Assembly (NCBI GenBank): GCA_947500385.1
Contig: CANMSA010000019.1
Span: 1 to 64,000, forward strand
Length of the DNA stretch: 64,000 nt
Source: an uncultured Flavobacteriaceae bacterium
GTDB taxonomy: Bacteria; Bacteroidota; Bacteroidia; Flavobacteriales; Flavobacteriaceae
Reading direction: 5' to 3'
The position numbers and the translations under genes were made by a program. Below are positions 34,645 through 42,194 of this stretch, in pieces; position 1 is the first letter of the stretch; the number at the start of each line of letters is the position of its first letter. Below the pieces are notes generated by a model. It had not been told where the DNA came from. It saw only the letters and a list, made by a program, of their open reading frames with translations, and ran no database searches.

Positions 34645-34717
34645 GACCTGGTAGCTCAGTTGGTAGAGCATCTCCCTTTTAAGGAGAGGGTCCTGGGTTC
34701 GAGCCCCAGCCAGGTCA
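34645..34717 (+). tRNA. tRNA-Lys (anticodon TTT)
   Basis: The cloverleaf reads directly: acceptor GACCTGG/CCAGGTC, D-arm TAGCTCAGTTGGTAGAGCA, anticodon stem TCTCC/GGAGA with loop CTTTTAA (anticodon TTT), and T-arm CTGGG/CCCAG with TTCGAGC. The discriminator base is A; CCA is not encoded. Confidence 0.97.
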
Positions 34718-34728
34718 CCGAGAAAGCT

Positions 34729-34760
34729 AAAAACCCTGACATAGTTGTCAGGGTTTTTTT
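34729..34760 (+). terminator. Terminator after tRNA-Lys
   Basis: CCCTGAC/GTCAGGG stem with ATAGTT loop, then seven T. Confidence 0.9.
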
Positions 34761-34939
34761 GTGGGCTGTATTGGAGAATCAATTCAGAACTCTACTTGTT
34801 CAAGGGCCAACCTCGTCATGTAAACCATCTTCGTTTCATTTACGACGGGCCATCGCATGCTGACCACTCAGGGCTTTATTCATTAAAAACCTTAGAAATG
34901 CGGTGTATGACCAAGTTACTTTCATGCTGGTTGCACCTA

Positions 34940-36022
34940 TTACACTTCCTTTTTTAAAAACGGATAATCGGTATAACCTTTTTCGTCACCTCCATAAAAA
35001 GTGTTATGGTCAGGTTGGTTCAACGGGGCGCCCAACTCAAAACGGGCCGGCAAATCCGGGTTGGCTATGAAGAGCTTTCCATATGCCACCATTGTGGCCT
35101 CCTCAGACTCCACAGCCCGATTTCCAGATTCCTGTGTGTACCCTCCATTGACCATGAGGTTTCCCTTGTAGAATTTTCCGTAAAATTCTGTCGCATTCCC
35201 CACCAGTTCTGGATGCTCATCTACTGGTATCATAGGGTTCATAATATGTAAATAGGCAAGTTGATAGTTGTTCAACTGCTCCACTATATATTGATAGGTT
35301 TTTTGGGAGTTAGAATCTCCTACCGAATTAAACAGACCCGATGGAGATATCCGTACCCCTATCCTAACATCCTCCCACACTTGTTGTATGGCCTCCAATA
35401 TCTCAAAAAGCAGTCTGCTCCTATTCGCAACGGAACCGCCATATTTGTCGTTGCGCCCATTACTGACATCGTCTATAAATTGATTAATTAAGTATCCGTT
35501 GGCCGCATGTATTTCAATACCATCAAATCCTGCTAACTTTGCATTCAGCGCGGCGGTTTTGAAGTCCACAATTATTTGAGCAATTTCTTCTTCCTCCAAC
35601 ATGCGCGGCGCTACATAATCTTTGAACCCATCATATGTATATATTTGTCCCGAAGGTTTAATACTTGAAGGGGAGACTGGAAGCTTACCCTCAAGAAAAT
35701 CGGGATGTGAAATTCTGCCTACATGAAATAGTTGTATAAAAATGCGACCATCATTTTTATGAACCGCAGCATTTAGATTTTTCCAACCCTCGATTTGTTC
35801 TGAATTGTAGATACCTGGAGCATTTATGTACCCGACACCCGATGCAGATACCGCCGTAGATTCCGTAATGATCAAACCGGCACTTGCTCTTTGAGCATAG
35901 TAATCTACATTTAGGGCCGACGGAACACGTGACTTAGTGGAACGATTTCTAGTCATGGGTGCCATGACCATCCTGTTTTTCAAGGTTAAATTTCCAAATT
36001 TAAATTCTTGTAATAGTTTCAT
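34940..36022 (-). CDS. Old yellow enzyme-type NADH:flavin oxidoreductase
   Basis: A 360-residue FMN-dependent ene-reductase of the OYE family, which reduces alpha,beta-unsaturated carbonyls, quinones and nitro compounds in the cytoplasm. It has RMVMAPMTRNRS at the FMN site, the HVGRISHPDFLEG loop and the substrate-binding His/Asn pair in GFDGIEIHAANGYLINQF, followed by NDKYGGSVANRSR. The C-terminal FMN phosphate site is GKLFIANPDLPAR. Divergently transcribed from an HxlR regulator with Cys3/Cys8, a classic electrophile-sensing arrangement. Confidence 0.95.
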   Translation of the reverse strand: MKLLQEFKFGNLTLKNRMVMAPMTRNRSTKSRVPSALNVDYYAQRASAGLIITESTAVSASGVGYINAPGIYNSEQIEGWKNLNAAVHKNDGRIFIQLFHVGRISHPDFLEGKLPVSPSSIKPSGQIYTYDGFKDYVAPRMLEEEEIAQIIVDFKTAALNAKLAGFDGIEIHAANGYLINQFIDDVSNGRNDKYGGSVANRSRLLFEILEAIQQVWEDVRIGVRISPSGLFNSVGDSNSQKTYQYIVEQLNNYQLAYLHIMNPMIPVDEHPELVGNATEFYGKFYKGNLMVNGGYTQESGNRAVESEEATMVAYGKLFIANPDLPARFELGAPLNQPDHNTFYGGDEKGYTDYPFLKKEV

Positions 36023-36042
36023 TTGTTTTTTTTAATTTTGGT

Positions 36043-36079
36043 CAAACATACAGTGTATTAATCTATTAATCAAGTACTT
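36043..36079 (-). promoter_or_regulatory. OYE promoter with overlapping palindrome
   Basis: On the minus strand TTG (complement of 36071-36073), N20 and TATGTTTG (complement of 36043-36050) form the promoter. The 8-bp palindrome AAGTACTT (36072-36079) sits on the -33 element, a good position for repression by the neighbouring HxlR protein. Confidence 0.55.
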
Positions 36080-36148
36080 ACAATTTAGTGTGATACGCAC
36101 CAAAAGGTTAGTTTTACTGAAAATCAATCCATTAAAGAATACCATTTT

Positions 36149-36514
36149 ATGAAGTGTACGAAAGAAAATTGTCCAATGACCGTCGCCGTTAATTTGATTA
36201 GTGGTAAGTGGAAGCTTTTTATTCTCTATGGTCTTCGAGATGGTGCCAAACGGTATAGTGAGCTGCGTAGAATTTGTGAAGGAGTCACCGAAAAAATGTT
36301 GACAAACCAATTAAGAGAACTAGAGAAAGATGGGCTTATCCGTAGAAAGGTGTACCCACAGGTGCCTCCAAAAGTAGAATACTCGTTTACGGAAATTGGG
36401 GAACGCTTGAGTTTCATGTTCGATCCGCTATATGATTGGGGCAAAGCATATATAAAAGAGGTAAAGCCTGCACAATTTCATTTGGTTGAAGCATTTGAAA
36501 GAACCAAGGCATAG
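36149..36514 (+). CDS. HxlR-family regulator (OYE-linked)
   Basis: A 121-residue winged-helix regulator. It reads MTVAVNLISGKWKLFILYGL, RYSELRRICEGVTEKMLTNQ (recognition helix region) and LIRRKVYPQVPPKVEYSFTE (wing), all HxlR signatures. Cys3 and Cys8 in the N-terminal arm resemble the redox cysteines of the YodB/HypR group. It is divergent from the old yellow enzyme gene with a 126-bp shared intergenic region, so it most likely represses that gene and responds to quinones or other electrophiles. Confidence 0.9.
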   Translation: MKCTKENCPMTVAVNLISGKWKLFILYGLRDGAKRYSELRRICEGVTEKMLTNQLRELEKDGLIRRKVYPQVPPKVEYSFTEIGERLSFMFDPLYDWGKAYIKEVKPAQFHLVEAFERTKA

Positions 36515-36695
36515 CTAATACCCATATATAAAAACTTAGGCTAACTTGGACAAGTAAAGAGTAAAAACTGTCCGCGGTTCCAACATGTTCGACAAGATGC
36601 TAGAACAAAGTACAACTGTCGTCCTGCAACCAGTGCAATTAATTTTCAAAACAATTGGTAGTGCACGAAATATTTCAAAATACCTCTCACATCTA

Positions 36696-37121
36696 TTACT
36701 GTTTAGAAACCTTTTTAAGTTCTTCTTTTAACGCTTCCTGTAGTTCATCTTGTAATTTCCGCCCCCCCATTACAAGTTCATTCACATGAATTATATCTTT
36801 TTCCGACACTTCCCTGTGCTTTGTACTCCACTCGGCAATATGTATCATAACGGGCATTAAGTCGATCCCCTTTTCTGTTAAAGTGTATACGTTTTTTTGC
36901 TTGTGGTCCGCGTCTTTTGTCTTAACCAATATTCCAAACGTTTCAAGTTTATGCAGTCTATCCGTTAAAATATTACTCGCGATTTTTTCGTCCGAACCTA
37001 GTATTTCCCTAAAATACCGTTTCCCATCGAACATAATATCGCGGATAATCAACAACGTCCATTTATCACCAAACACTTCCAAAGCTTGATTAATAGGGCA
37101 ATGCGATTTGCTTTTTTTCAT
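36696..37121 (-). CDS. HxlR-family regulator (SDR-linked)
   Basis: A 141-residue HxlR protein starting at ATG 37121 (MKKSKSHCPINQALEVFGDK). It has WTLLIIRDIMFDGKRYFREI and ASNILTDRLHKLETFGILVK, and a longer C-terminal tail (about 100-141) than its neighbour. The single N-terminal Cys8 could sense redox change. It is divergent from the SDR-DUF1330-AHSA1 gene group (104-bp spacer) and probably controls it. Upstream in-frame codons at 37160 would run into the shared promoter region. Confidence 0.88.
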   Translation of the reverse strand: MKKSKSHCPINQALEVFGDKWTLLIIRDIMFDGKRYFREILGSDEKIASNILTDRLHKLETFGILVKTKDADHKQKNVYTLTEKGIDLMPVMIHIAEWSTKHREVSEKDIIHVNELVMGGRKLQDELQEALKEELKKVSKQ

Positions 37122-37147
37122 CAAAACCGATTTTATTATAAAACCAG

Positions 37148-37194
37148 TTGTAAAACACAATTAGTTTTATATTTGTCTAGTTGCTTTTTGCAAC
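37148..37194 (+). promoter_or_regulatory. SDR promoter and GTTGC-N5-GCAAC dyad
   Basis: TTG (37148-37150), N17 and TATATTTG (37168-37175) match the consensus. Just downstream, GTTGC TTTTT GCAAC (37180-37194) is a perfect dyad near the transcription start, a candidate HxlR operator. Confidence 0.5.
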
Positions 37195-37225
37195 CAGTCA
37201 AAAATACAATAATAAAAACGAACAA

Positions 37226-38008
37226 ATGGAAAATCATTTATTAGAGAACAAAAATGCACTCATATTCGGGGCAAAAGGGGCTTTGGGGAAACAAGTTGCC
37301 AAAGCGTTTAAAGATAGCGGCGCGAACATCTATTTGTCCGACATCAATGTAGAAGGCTTCGAAGCCTCTGAATTGGGGGATATCAGAAGAGTGGACACCC
37401 TTGATGAAAATGAAGTAAGGGGCTATTTTTCTTGGTTCAAAAACGAAAACATACCGGTTGATATTGTCATTAATTTAAGTGCCTCCCACCCTGCTGAATA
37501 CAACCACGGAAAACCCGCGTTGGAAGTTTCGTTAGAACAATTTCTAATTCCATTAAAAACAACTACGGCCAATCAATTTGTGACGGCAAAGGCGGCATAC
37601 GCCATCATGGCCAAGCAAAACAAAGGTGTCATTATTTTCATAACTTCTACCTTGGCCAAAGTGGGTTCTCCTTGGAGCAGCGCGCTGACGGCTTCGCACG
37701 CCGCAACCGAAGGCTTGGTCAAAAGCCTCGCTACGGAATGGGGAGGAGATCGGGTCAGGGTAATTGGAGTACGCTCTGAAGCCATGCCAGATTCGCCCAC
37801 TATCGACTACACCTATACGACCATGGGGGCAAACATTGGCATGAGCAGAACTGAAATGCAAGCCGTTGTCGAACAACAAAAAACTGCTCTTAAACGATTG
37901 CCTTCTACCAAAGAAACCGCAGAAGTAATTGTTTTGGCAGCATCAGACTTGGCAAGCTACATGACTGGCACCATTCTTAATCATTCGGGAGGACACATAC
38001 TAGAATAA
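37226..38008 (+). CDS. SDR-family protein without the YxxxK motif
   Basis: A 260-residue short-chain dehydrogenase fold. The nucleotide-binding motif is FGAKGALGKQVAKAF; Asp-Ile-Asn follows strand 2 (LSDINVEG); NLSASHP replaces the usual NNAG. At the catalytic segment it reads SALTASHAATEGLVKSLATE: the positions of Tyr and Lys hold Leu and His. It may therefore bind NAD(P) without classical dehydrogenation, or work by another route. The start is ATG 37226. It leads a three-gene group with DUF1330 (4 nt apart) and AHSA1-like genes, divergent from an HxlR regulator. Confidence 0.88.
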   Translation: MENHLLENKNALIFGAKGALGKQVAKAFKDSGANIYLSDINVEGFEASELGDIRRVDTLDENEVRGYFSWFKNENIPVDIVINLSASHPAEYNHGKPALEVSLEQFLIPLKTTTANQFVTAKAAYAIMAKQNKGVIIFITSTLAKVGSPWSSALTASHAATEGLVKSLATEWGGDRVRVIGVRSEAMPDSPTIDYTYTTMGANIGMSRTEMQAVVEQQKTALKRLPSTKETAEVIVLAASDLASYMTGTILNHSGGHILE

Positions 38009-38012
38009 AATT

Positions 38013-38312
38013 ATGGGGAAAGGATATCTAATAGAAAACTATGAGGTCATAAATCATAAGGAGTATGTACCGCCCGTAAAGACAATCAATGAAATACTAG
38101 AAAAGTTCAATGGCAAATTTTTAGTAGCAACCCCAAAAGCAATAGCGTTACGTGGAACTCCATTGGAAGTAATCATTATCATTGAGTTTGATTCGGATGA
38201 AAATGTACTTGGTTTTTATCACTCCCCAGATTATGAAGTGTATAAAAAACTATATGAAAGAACTACAAGTGGATGGGTGCTCCATTCATCAGAATACAAA
38301 AGAAACAATTAA
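38013..38312 (+). CDS. DUF1330 domain protein
   Basis: The 99-residue protein is a dimeric alpha-beta barrel-like (ferredoxin-fold) protein: KGYLIENYEVINHKEYVPPV, then GKFLVATPKAIALRG and IEFDSDENVLGFYHSPDYEV, the DUF1330 pattern. The reaction is unknown; relatives sit beside detoxification and catabolic genes. It starts 4 nt after the SDR stop and is surely co-transcribed with it. Confidence 0.85.
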   Translation: MGKGYLIENYEVINHKEYVPPVKTINEILEKFNGKFLVATPKAIALRGTPLEVIIIIEFDSDENVLGFYHSPDYEVYKKLYERTTSGWVLHSSEYKRNN

Positions 38313-38324
38313 TAAATTGTACCT

Positions 38325-38780
38325 ATGAACTTTCAAAAAACAATTAATGTAAATACCACTAAAGCGAAAGCGTTTGAAGCGGTAACTATAGGAATTAACA
38401 AGTGGTGGGGAAATGTTGACAATTCAGACATTTTAAAATTAGACGATGAATTCTCCATCTTTTTTGAGGAAGGCACACAATGGAGGTTTGCAATTTCTAA
38501 ACTTGAAAAATACAAGGAGGTACGATGGAAATGCATACATGCCAACCATACATTTTCAGGTCTCAAGGGGATTAAAGAGGAATGGCTTAATAGCGAAATT
38601 ATATTCAACTTTAAGGAACTAAATGCAAATATTATTGAGCTATCTTTCGAGCACAACGGGTTAACACCAGACCTAAATTGCTATGAAATATGTGATGCCG
38701 GTTGGACTCATTTTATCGTCACCAGTCTAAAACAGTTTTTGGAAACGGGGAAGGGAAGTCCCAATCTAATAACCCCTTGA
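38325..38780 (+). CDS. SRPBCC/AHSA1-like protein
   Basis: A 151-residue single START-like domain: MNFQKTINVNTTKAKAFEAV, the central WWGNVDN and the C-terminal helix GWTHFIVTSLKQFLETGKG are typical of the AHSA1/SRPBCC group, which binds hydrophobic ligands. It starts 12 nt after the DUF1330 gene, making it the third gene of the HxlR-divergent operon. Ligand unknown. Confidence 0.85.
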   Translation: MNFQKTINVNTTKAKAFEAVTIGINKWWGNVDNSDILKLDDEFSIFFEEGTQWRFAISKLEKYKEVRWKCIHANHTFSGLKGIKEEWLNSEIIFNFKELNANIIELSFEHNGLTPDLNCYEICDAGWTHFIVTSLKQFLETGKGSPNLITP

Positions 38781-38829
38781 ACCCAACTTCAATCAAGTAA
38801 ACATAAAAAGATTCAAGATTCAATTTACC

Positions 38830-39234
38830 ATGAAGCGAATAATTTTCGGAACACTTCTGTTTATAGGTATCACCTTCTTGATCCAGGCACTATCTCATTT
38901 TGCAATCAATGTAGGGCATTATGCCAAGATTCCGCATATGCGTCCGGATGACGAAGTTATTTTTGCCTTGGGGTTCTTAACAATGACTTTACAGGGCATC
39001 GTACTATCATACCTTTACGGGTTTTTTTCGAAAGACGCTCCTAACTGGAAAAATGGTTTGACCTATGCATTTTTAATGGGTCTGTTTTTTGTAAGCTATA
39101 CTGCTTTTACAGAAGCGGGAAAATATCAAGTGCCCGATGTGCTTCGTTGGATTTTGGTTGAAGGTACTGCAGGTTTGATACAGTTTTGCGTTTTTGGAAT
39201 TTTACTTGGCGAAGTATTCAGTAGAGTAAAATAG
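38830..39234 (+). CDS. Small four-helix membrane protein
   Basis: A 134-residue protein with four hydrophobic stretches (about 5-27, 44-66, 75-95 and 105-130). Relatives of this type are annotated as DUF1761/DUF2177-like, but I cannot assign one safely. It may be the last gene of the SDR operon (49 nt after the AHSA1 gene). No catalytic residue pattern is visible; function unknown. Confidence 0.75.
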   Translation: MKRIIFGTLLFIGITFLIQALSHFAINVGHYAKIPHMRPDDEVIFALGFLTMTLQGIVLSYLYGFFSKDAPNWKNGLTYAFLMGLFFVSYTAFTEAGKYQVPDVLRWILVEGTAGLIQFCVFGILLGEVFSRVK

Positions 39235-39295
39235 CTTTTCTAATTTTAAAAAGGAATCATTTGGTCATGAACTACTTTTTTGTTGTTTTTACTAA

Positions 39296-39362
39296 TTGAC
39301 CCCCTCAGTCAACCACTTGACCGAATTTGACAAGCTACAATGTACTTTGAAGTGTAATTTTA
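39296..39362 (+). promoter_or_regulatory. Phased TTGAC array and promoter region of the ECF42 sigma gene
   Basis: TTGAC occurs at 39296, 39317 and 39328, that is 21 and 11 bp apart, on one face of the helix. An inverted GTCAA lies at 39308-39312, making TTGAC-N7-GTCAA with the first copy. The segment 39317-39334, TTGACCGAATTTGACAAG, recurs exactly at 49480. A weak -7-like TAATTTTA lies at 39355-39362, 10 nt before the ATG. Confidence 0.6.
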
Positions 39363-39371
39363 CCTAATAGC

Positions 39372-40634
39372 ATGGAGAACCCGAATCAACTCATAACGCA
39401 TTGTTTCAGAAATGAATACGGAAAAATGATTTCCGTAATCACCGGTTATCTGGGAATTGAAAAGGTACATACTGCGGAAGATATTGTTCAAGAGACGCTT
39501 TGCAGAGCACTACAACATTGGACTTTTGAAGGAATCCCCAACAATCCTGAAGGTTGGTTGTATACAACCGCAAAAAATCTAGCACTAAATATTGTAGGTC
39601 GCTCCAATAACCTACAACACATCAAATCTACGATTGTGTTGGAAATGAACACCGTTAAATCAATGGAAAACATTGATTTTTCGGAAGGTGAAATCAACGA
39701 TAGTCAACTAAAAATGATGATGGCTTGCTGTCATAGTGAACTTTCACAGGATTATCAACTTGCATTAATATTAAAAATTTTATGTGGTTTCAGTATTAAG
39801 GAAATTGCAAATGCTTTTTTTACGACTACAGAAACCATTAACAAAAGACTCGTTAGGGGCCGAAAAAAGTTAAGGGAGTCAAGCATAGATATAAATGACC
39901 TAAACAAACCAGAAGAGCACATAGAAACCATACTACGAGCTATTTATCTGCTGTATAACGAAGGGTATAAATCTTCAAAACAACATACTCAAATTCGATA
40001 CGACCTGTGCCTTGAGGCAGTGCGTCTGGGTGAACTTTTAGCCCATTCAAAACATATTGAAGATAAATCGGAGATACATGCTTTACTAGCACTCATATTC
40101 CTAAACACTAGTCGTTTTGAGGCACGCATGAAATCAGAAAACGCAATCATAGAACTGTCGCAACAAGACCGAGGCCAATATGACAAATCTATGATTTTTA
40201 AAGGCCTTCAATATCTAGACTGGTCCGTTAAAAGTAAAAAGATATCCAAATATCATATTATGGCGACAATATCTGCAAACCATTGTGTTGCCACCTCCTA
40301 TGAGCAAACTAATTGGATCGAAATCCTTAAGTTGTATGATACACTTCTGGAACTGGAAAATTCACCTATCGTTCGCCTTAATCGTTCGGTAGCGATGGCC
40401 AATATCTATGGAAACCAGCAAGCAATTGTTGAACTTGAATCACTTAAAGAGTACTTCCTTTCCAATCGGAATCACCTTTATCATGCAACTTTGGCTTCCT
40501 TATACGCCAAAGAAAAAAAAGAAGACGATGCTATAAAACACTATAAAGCGGCCATCGCCCTGGCTCCCACAGAAACGGATAAGGAATTTCTCGAAAAAAA
40601 ATGGCATTCTTTTGTCCTGATATCCAATTCATGA
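39372..40634 (+). CDS. ECF42-type RNA polymerase sigma factor
   Basis: A 420-residue sigma factor, about twice the size of a simple ECF protein. Region 2 is at about 12-78 (HTAEDIVQETLCRALQHW) and region 4 at about 115-165 (CGFSIKEIANAFFTTTETIN, then KRLVRGRKKLRE). The remaining 250 residues are a helical DUF6596/TPR-like extension, with LRAIYLLYNEGYKSS and PIVRLNRSVAMANIYG. This architecture, together with YCII (DGPF) genes just downstream, defines the ECF42 group, which has no classical anti-sigma factor and whose C-terminal extension is required for activity. The sensed signal is unknown. Confidence 0.92.
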   Translation: MENPNQLITHCFRNEYGKMISVITGYLGIEKVHTAEDIVQETLCRALQHWTFEGIPNNPEGWLYTTAKNLALNIVGRSNNLQHIKSTIVLEMNTVKSMENIDFSEGEINDSQLKMMMACCHSELSQDYQLALILKILCGFSIKEIANAFFTTTETINKRLVRGRKKLRESSIDINDLNKPEEHIETILRAIYLLYNEGYKSSKQHTQIRYDLCLEAVRLGELLAHSKHIEDKSEIHALLALIFLNTSRFEARMKSENAIIELSQQDRGQYDKSMIFKGLQYLDWSVKSKKISKYHIMATISANHCVATSYEQTNWIEILKLYDTLLELENSPIVRLNRSVAMANIYGNQQAIVELESLKEYFLSNRNHLYHATLASLYAKEKKEDDAIKHYKAAIALAPTETDKEFLEKKWHSFVLISNS

Positions 40635-40668
40635 TTGTTGTATGGGTATAGAAACTTTAAATACAATA

Positions 40669-41097
40669 ATGATGAAAAAAACAGTAGTGCTGTTGTGTAT
40701 GCTTGCCGGTACTTTAACAAGCATGGCACAAAAAACAAACAAAGCAGAATTTATACTGATTGTACATTCTGATAAGAACCTGATGACAGCGATGTCTTCG
40801 GAACACAAAAAAATGCACATCCAAAAAGTTGGCGAGTATATCGAAGGACTTGCAAAATCAGGTAAGTTGCTAGATGCCCAACCCCTTGACATGAAGGGAA
40901 TAATTGTTAGTAGTTCCGATGGAAAAGTAAGGCAAGAAAATCTTGTTCTCTCGCATAAAGCAATCGCCGGGTACTATAAGATTAGTGTCAAAGATTTTGA
41001 GGAGGCTGTATCAATTGCGAAAGCCGACCCCAGGTTTGAAGAAAATGGATGGGAATTAGAAGTACGGCCAATTAAACGAGTAAAGGGAGTCAATTAA
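40669..41097 (+). CDS. Exported YCII-domain protein
   Basis: A 142-residue protein (ATG 40669; 40672 is equally possible). It has a clear Sec signal peptide (MKKTVVLLCMLAGTLTSMAQ), so it should act in the periplasm. YCII proteins are normally cytosolic. The mature part is a YCII ferredoxin-like domain: EFILIVHSDKN, HIQKVGEYIEGLAKSGKLLD, and the end motif FEEAVSIAKADPRFE. It lacks the intact DGPF string (reads VRQENLVLSHKAIAGYY). It starts 34 nt after the ECF42 gene and 10 nt before its cytosolic paralog. Confidence 0.85.
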   Translation: MMKKTVVLLCMLAGTLTSMAQKTNKAEFILIVHSDKNLMTAMSSEHKKMHIQKVGEYIEGLAKSGKLLDAQPLDMKGIIVSSSDGKVRQENLVLSHKAIAGYYKISVKDFEEAVSIAKADPRFEENGWELEVRPIKRVKGVN

Positions 41098-41107
41098 AAA
41101 GACAGCC

Positions 41108-41467
41108 ATGAAAGAATTTATGTTATTTATAAGAAGCGAAGAGAACAATCCAATTGCCAATTTGTCTCCTGAAGAGCAACAGCAACATGTTGAAAAAGTG
41201 GGGTCTTATATACAAAAGCTGGTACGTAGTGGAAAAATGAAAAGCGCACAGCCCTTAGAGAATGAAGGCACCATAATCTCTTTGGAAAGTGGTAGTGTGG
41301 TAGACGGACCTTTCAACGAGACCAAAGAGGTAATTTCGGGGTATTATCATCTAAGTGCCACCGATTTGGAAGAGGCCATAACCATTGCAAAAGCGGATCC
41401 TAGATTTGAAGATGGTCATTGGAAAATTGAAATAAGACCAATTATGAAGGTTACAGGTATCAATTAA
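41108..41467 (+). CDS. YCII (DGPF) family protein
   Basis: A 119-residue protein with no signal peptide. It contains the DGPF motif (SVVDGPFNETKEVISGYYHL), a YCII fold start MKEFMLFIRSEENNP and the closing DLEEAITIAKADPRFED. YCII/DGPF proteins are the regular targets of ECF42 sigma factors; their enzymatic role is not settled. About 45% similar by eye to the exported paralog just upstream, suggesting tandem duplication followed by gain of a signal peptide. Confidence 0.92.
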   Translation: MKEFMLFIRSEENNPIANLSPEEQQQHVEKVGSYIQKLVRSGKMKSAQPLENEGTIISLESGSVVDGPFNETKEVISGYYHLSATDLEEAITIAKADPRFEDGHWKIEIRPIMKVTGIN

Positions 41468-41495
41468 CCATAATTCAATTGTAAAACAGTAAAGT

Positions 41496-42194
41496 ATGGG
41501 CTTAAAATTAGGATATATCGGTTTAACCTTAGTGGCGGTGGTGTTCCTGGTATGGATAGGAAAAAAAGCCATTGAGCGTTCAAGTTTGAACAAGAATAAG
41601 AATTTGATAATTCTAGTTTTAAGCCTTCTACTATGGCAATTGTTTATTGTTGTAATTTCCAGTTCCGGCATCTTAAAAACCTATGATTTCCCTCCCAGGT
41701 TTGCGCTGTTCTTCATTGTTCCATCTTTTATTTTTACTGGAACATTTCTTTATCGTAACAGAAACAAAAACTGGATTCATTCCATACCGGAACATTGGGT
41801 AATCAATTTTCAATCTTTTCGGGTATTGGTAGAAACACTCTTTGTTTTTTCTGTAGCAAAAGGTATCCTGCATCCGCTTGTGACCATCGAAGGTTATAAT
41901 TTCGATATGATATTCGCTTTTACAGCTCCCGTGCTAACATTCCTGGTTTATTCAAAAAAAATACTTGGCAGAAAAACAGTTCTTTATTGGAATTACTTAG
42001 GGTTGGCGATAATTGCCAGTATCATATTTTTATTCATGTCATCCATTTACAAGCCCGAATTATGGGGTGAAAATGCCCCTATGTTACCTACGGATATGCT
42101 CACCTATCCTTATGTGCTTATCGCCGGATTTCTAATGCCCACTGCCGTATTTCTTCATGTATTGTCAATTGTTCAAATAAGAAAATTCAAATGA
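41496..42194 (+). CDS. Seven-helix membrane protein of unknown function
   Basis: The 232-residue protein has about seven hydrophobic segments (for example LGYIGLTLVAVVFLVWIG, IILVLSLLLWQLFIVVISS and GLAIIASIIFLFMSS). No family motif is recognised. Its last codon overlaps the next gene (ATGA), so it is translationally coupled to the serine hydrolase and probably part of the operon running to 46270. Confidence 0.78.
   Translation: MGLKLGYIGLTLVAVVFLVWIGKKAIERSSLNKNKNLIILVLSLLLWQLFIVVISSSGILKTYDFPPRFALFFIVPSFIFTGTFLYRNRNKNWIHSIPEHWVINFQSFRVLVETLFVFSVAKGILHPLVTIEGYNFDMIFAFTAPVLTFLVYSKKILGRKTVLYWNYLGLAIIASIIFLFMSSIYKPELWGENAPMLPTDMLTYPYVLIAGFLMPTAVFLHVLSIVQIRKFK

Noticed and set aside
34761-34939. 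Gene remnant (GIY-YIG-like) after tRNA-Lys
   Set aside because: I translated all frames; none shows a GIY or YIG motif, so there is no support.
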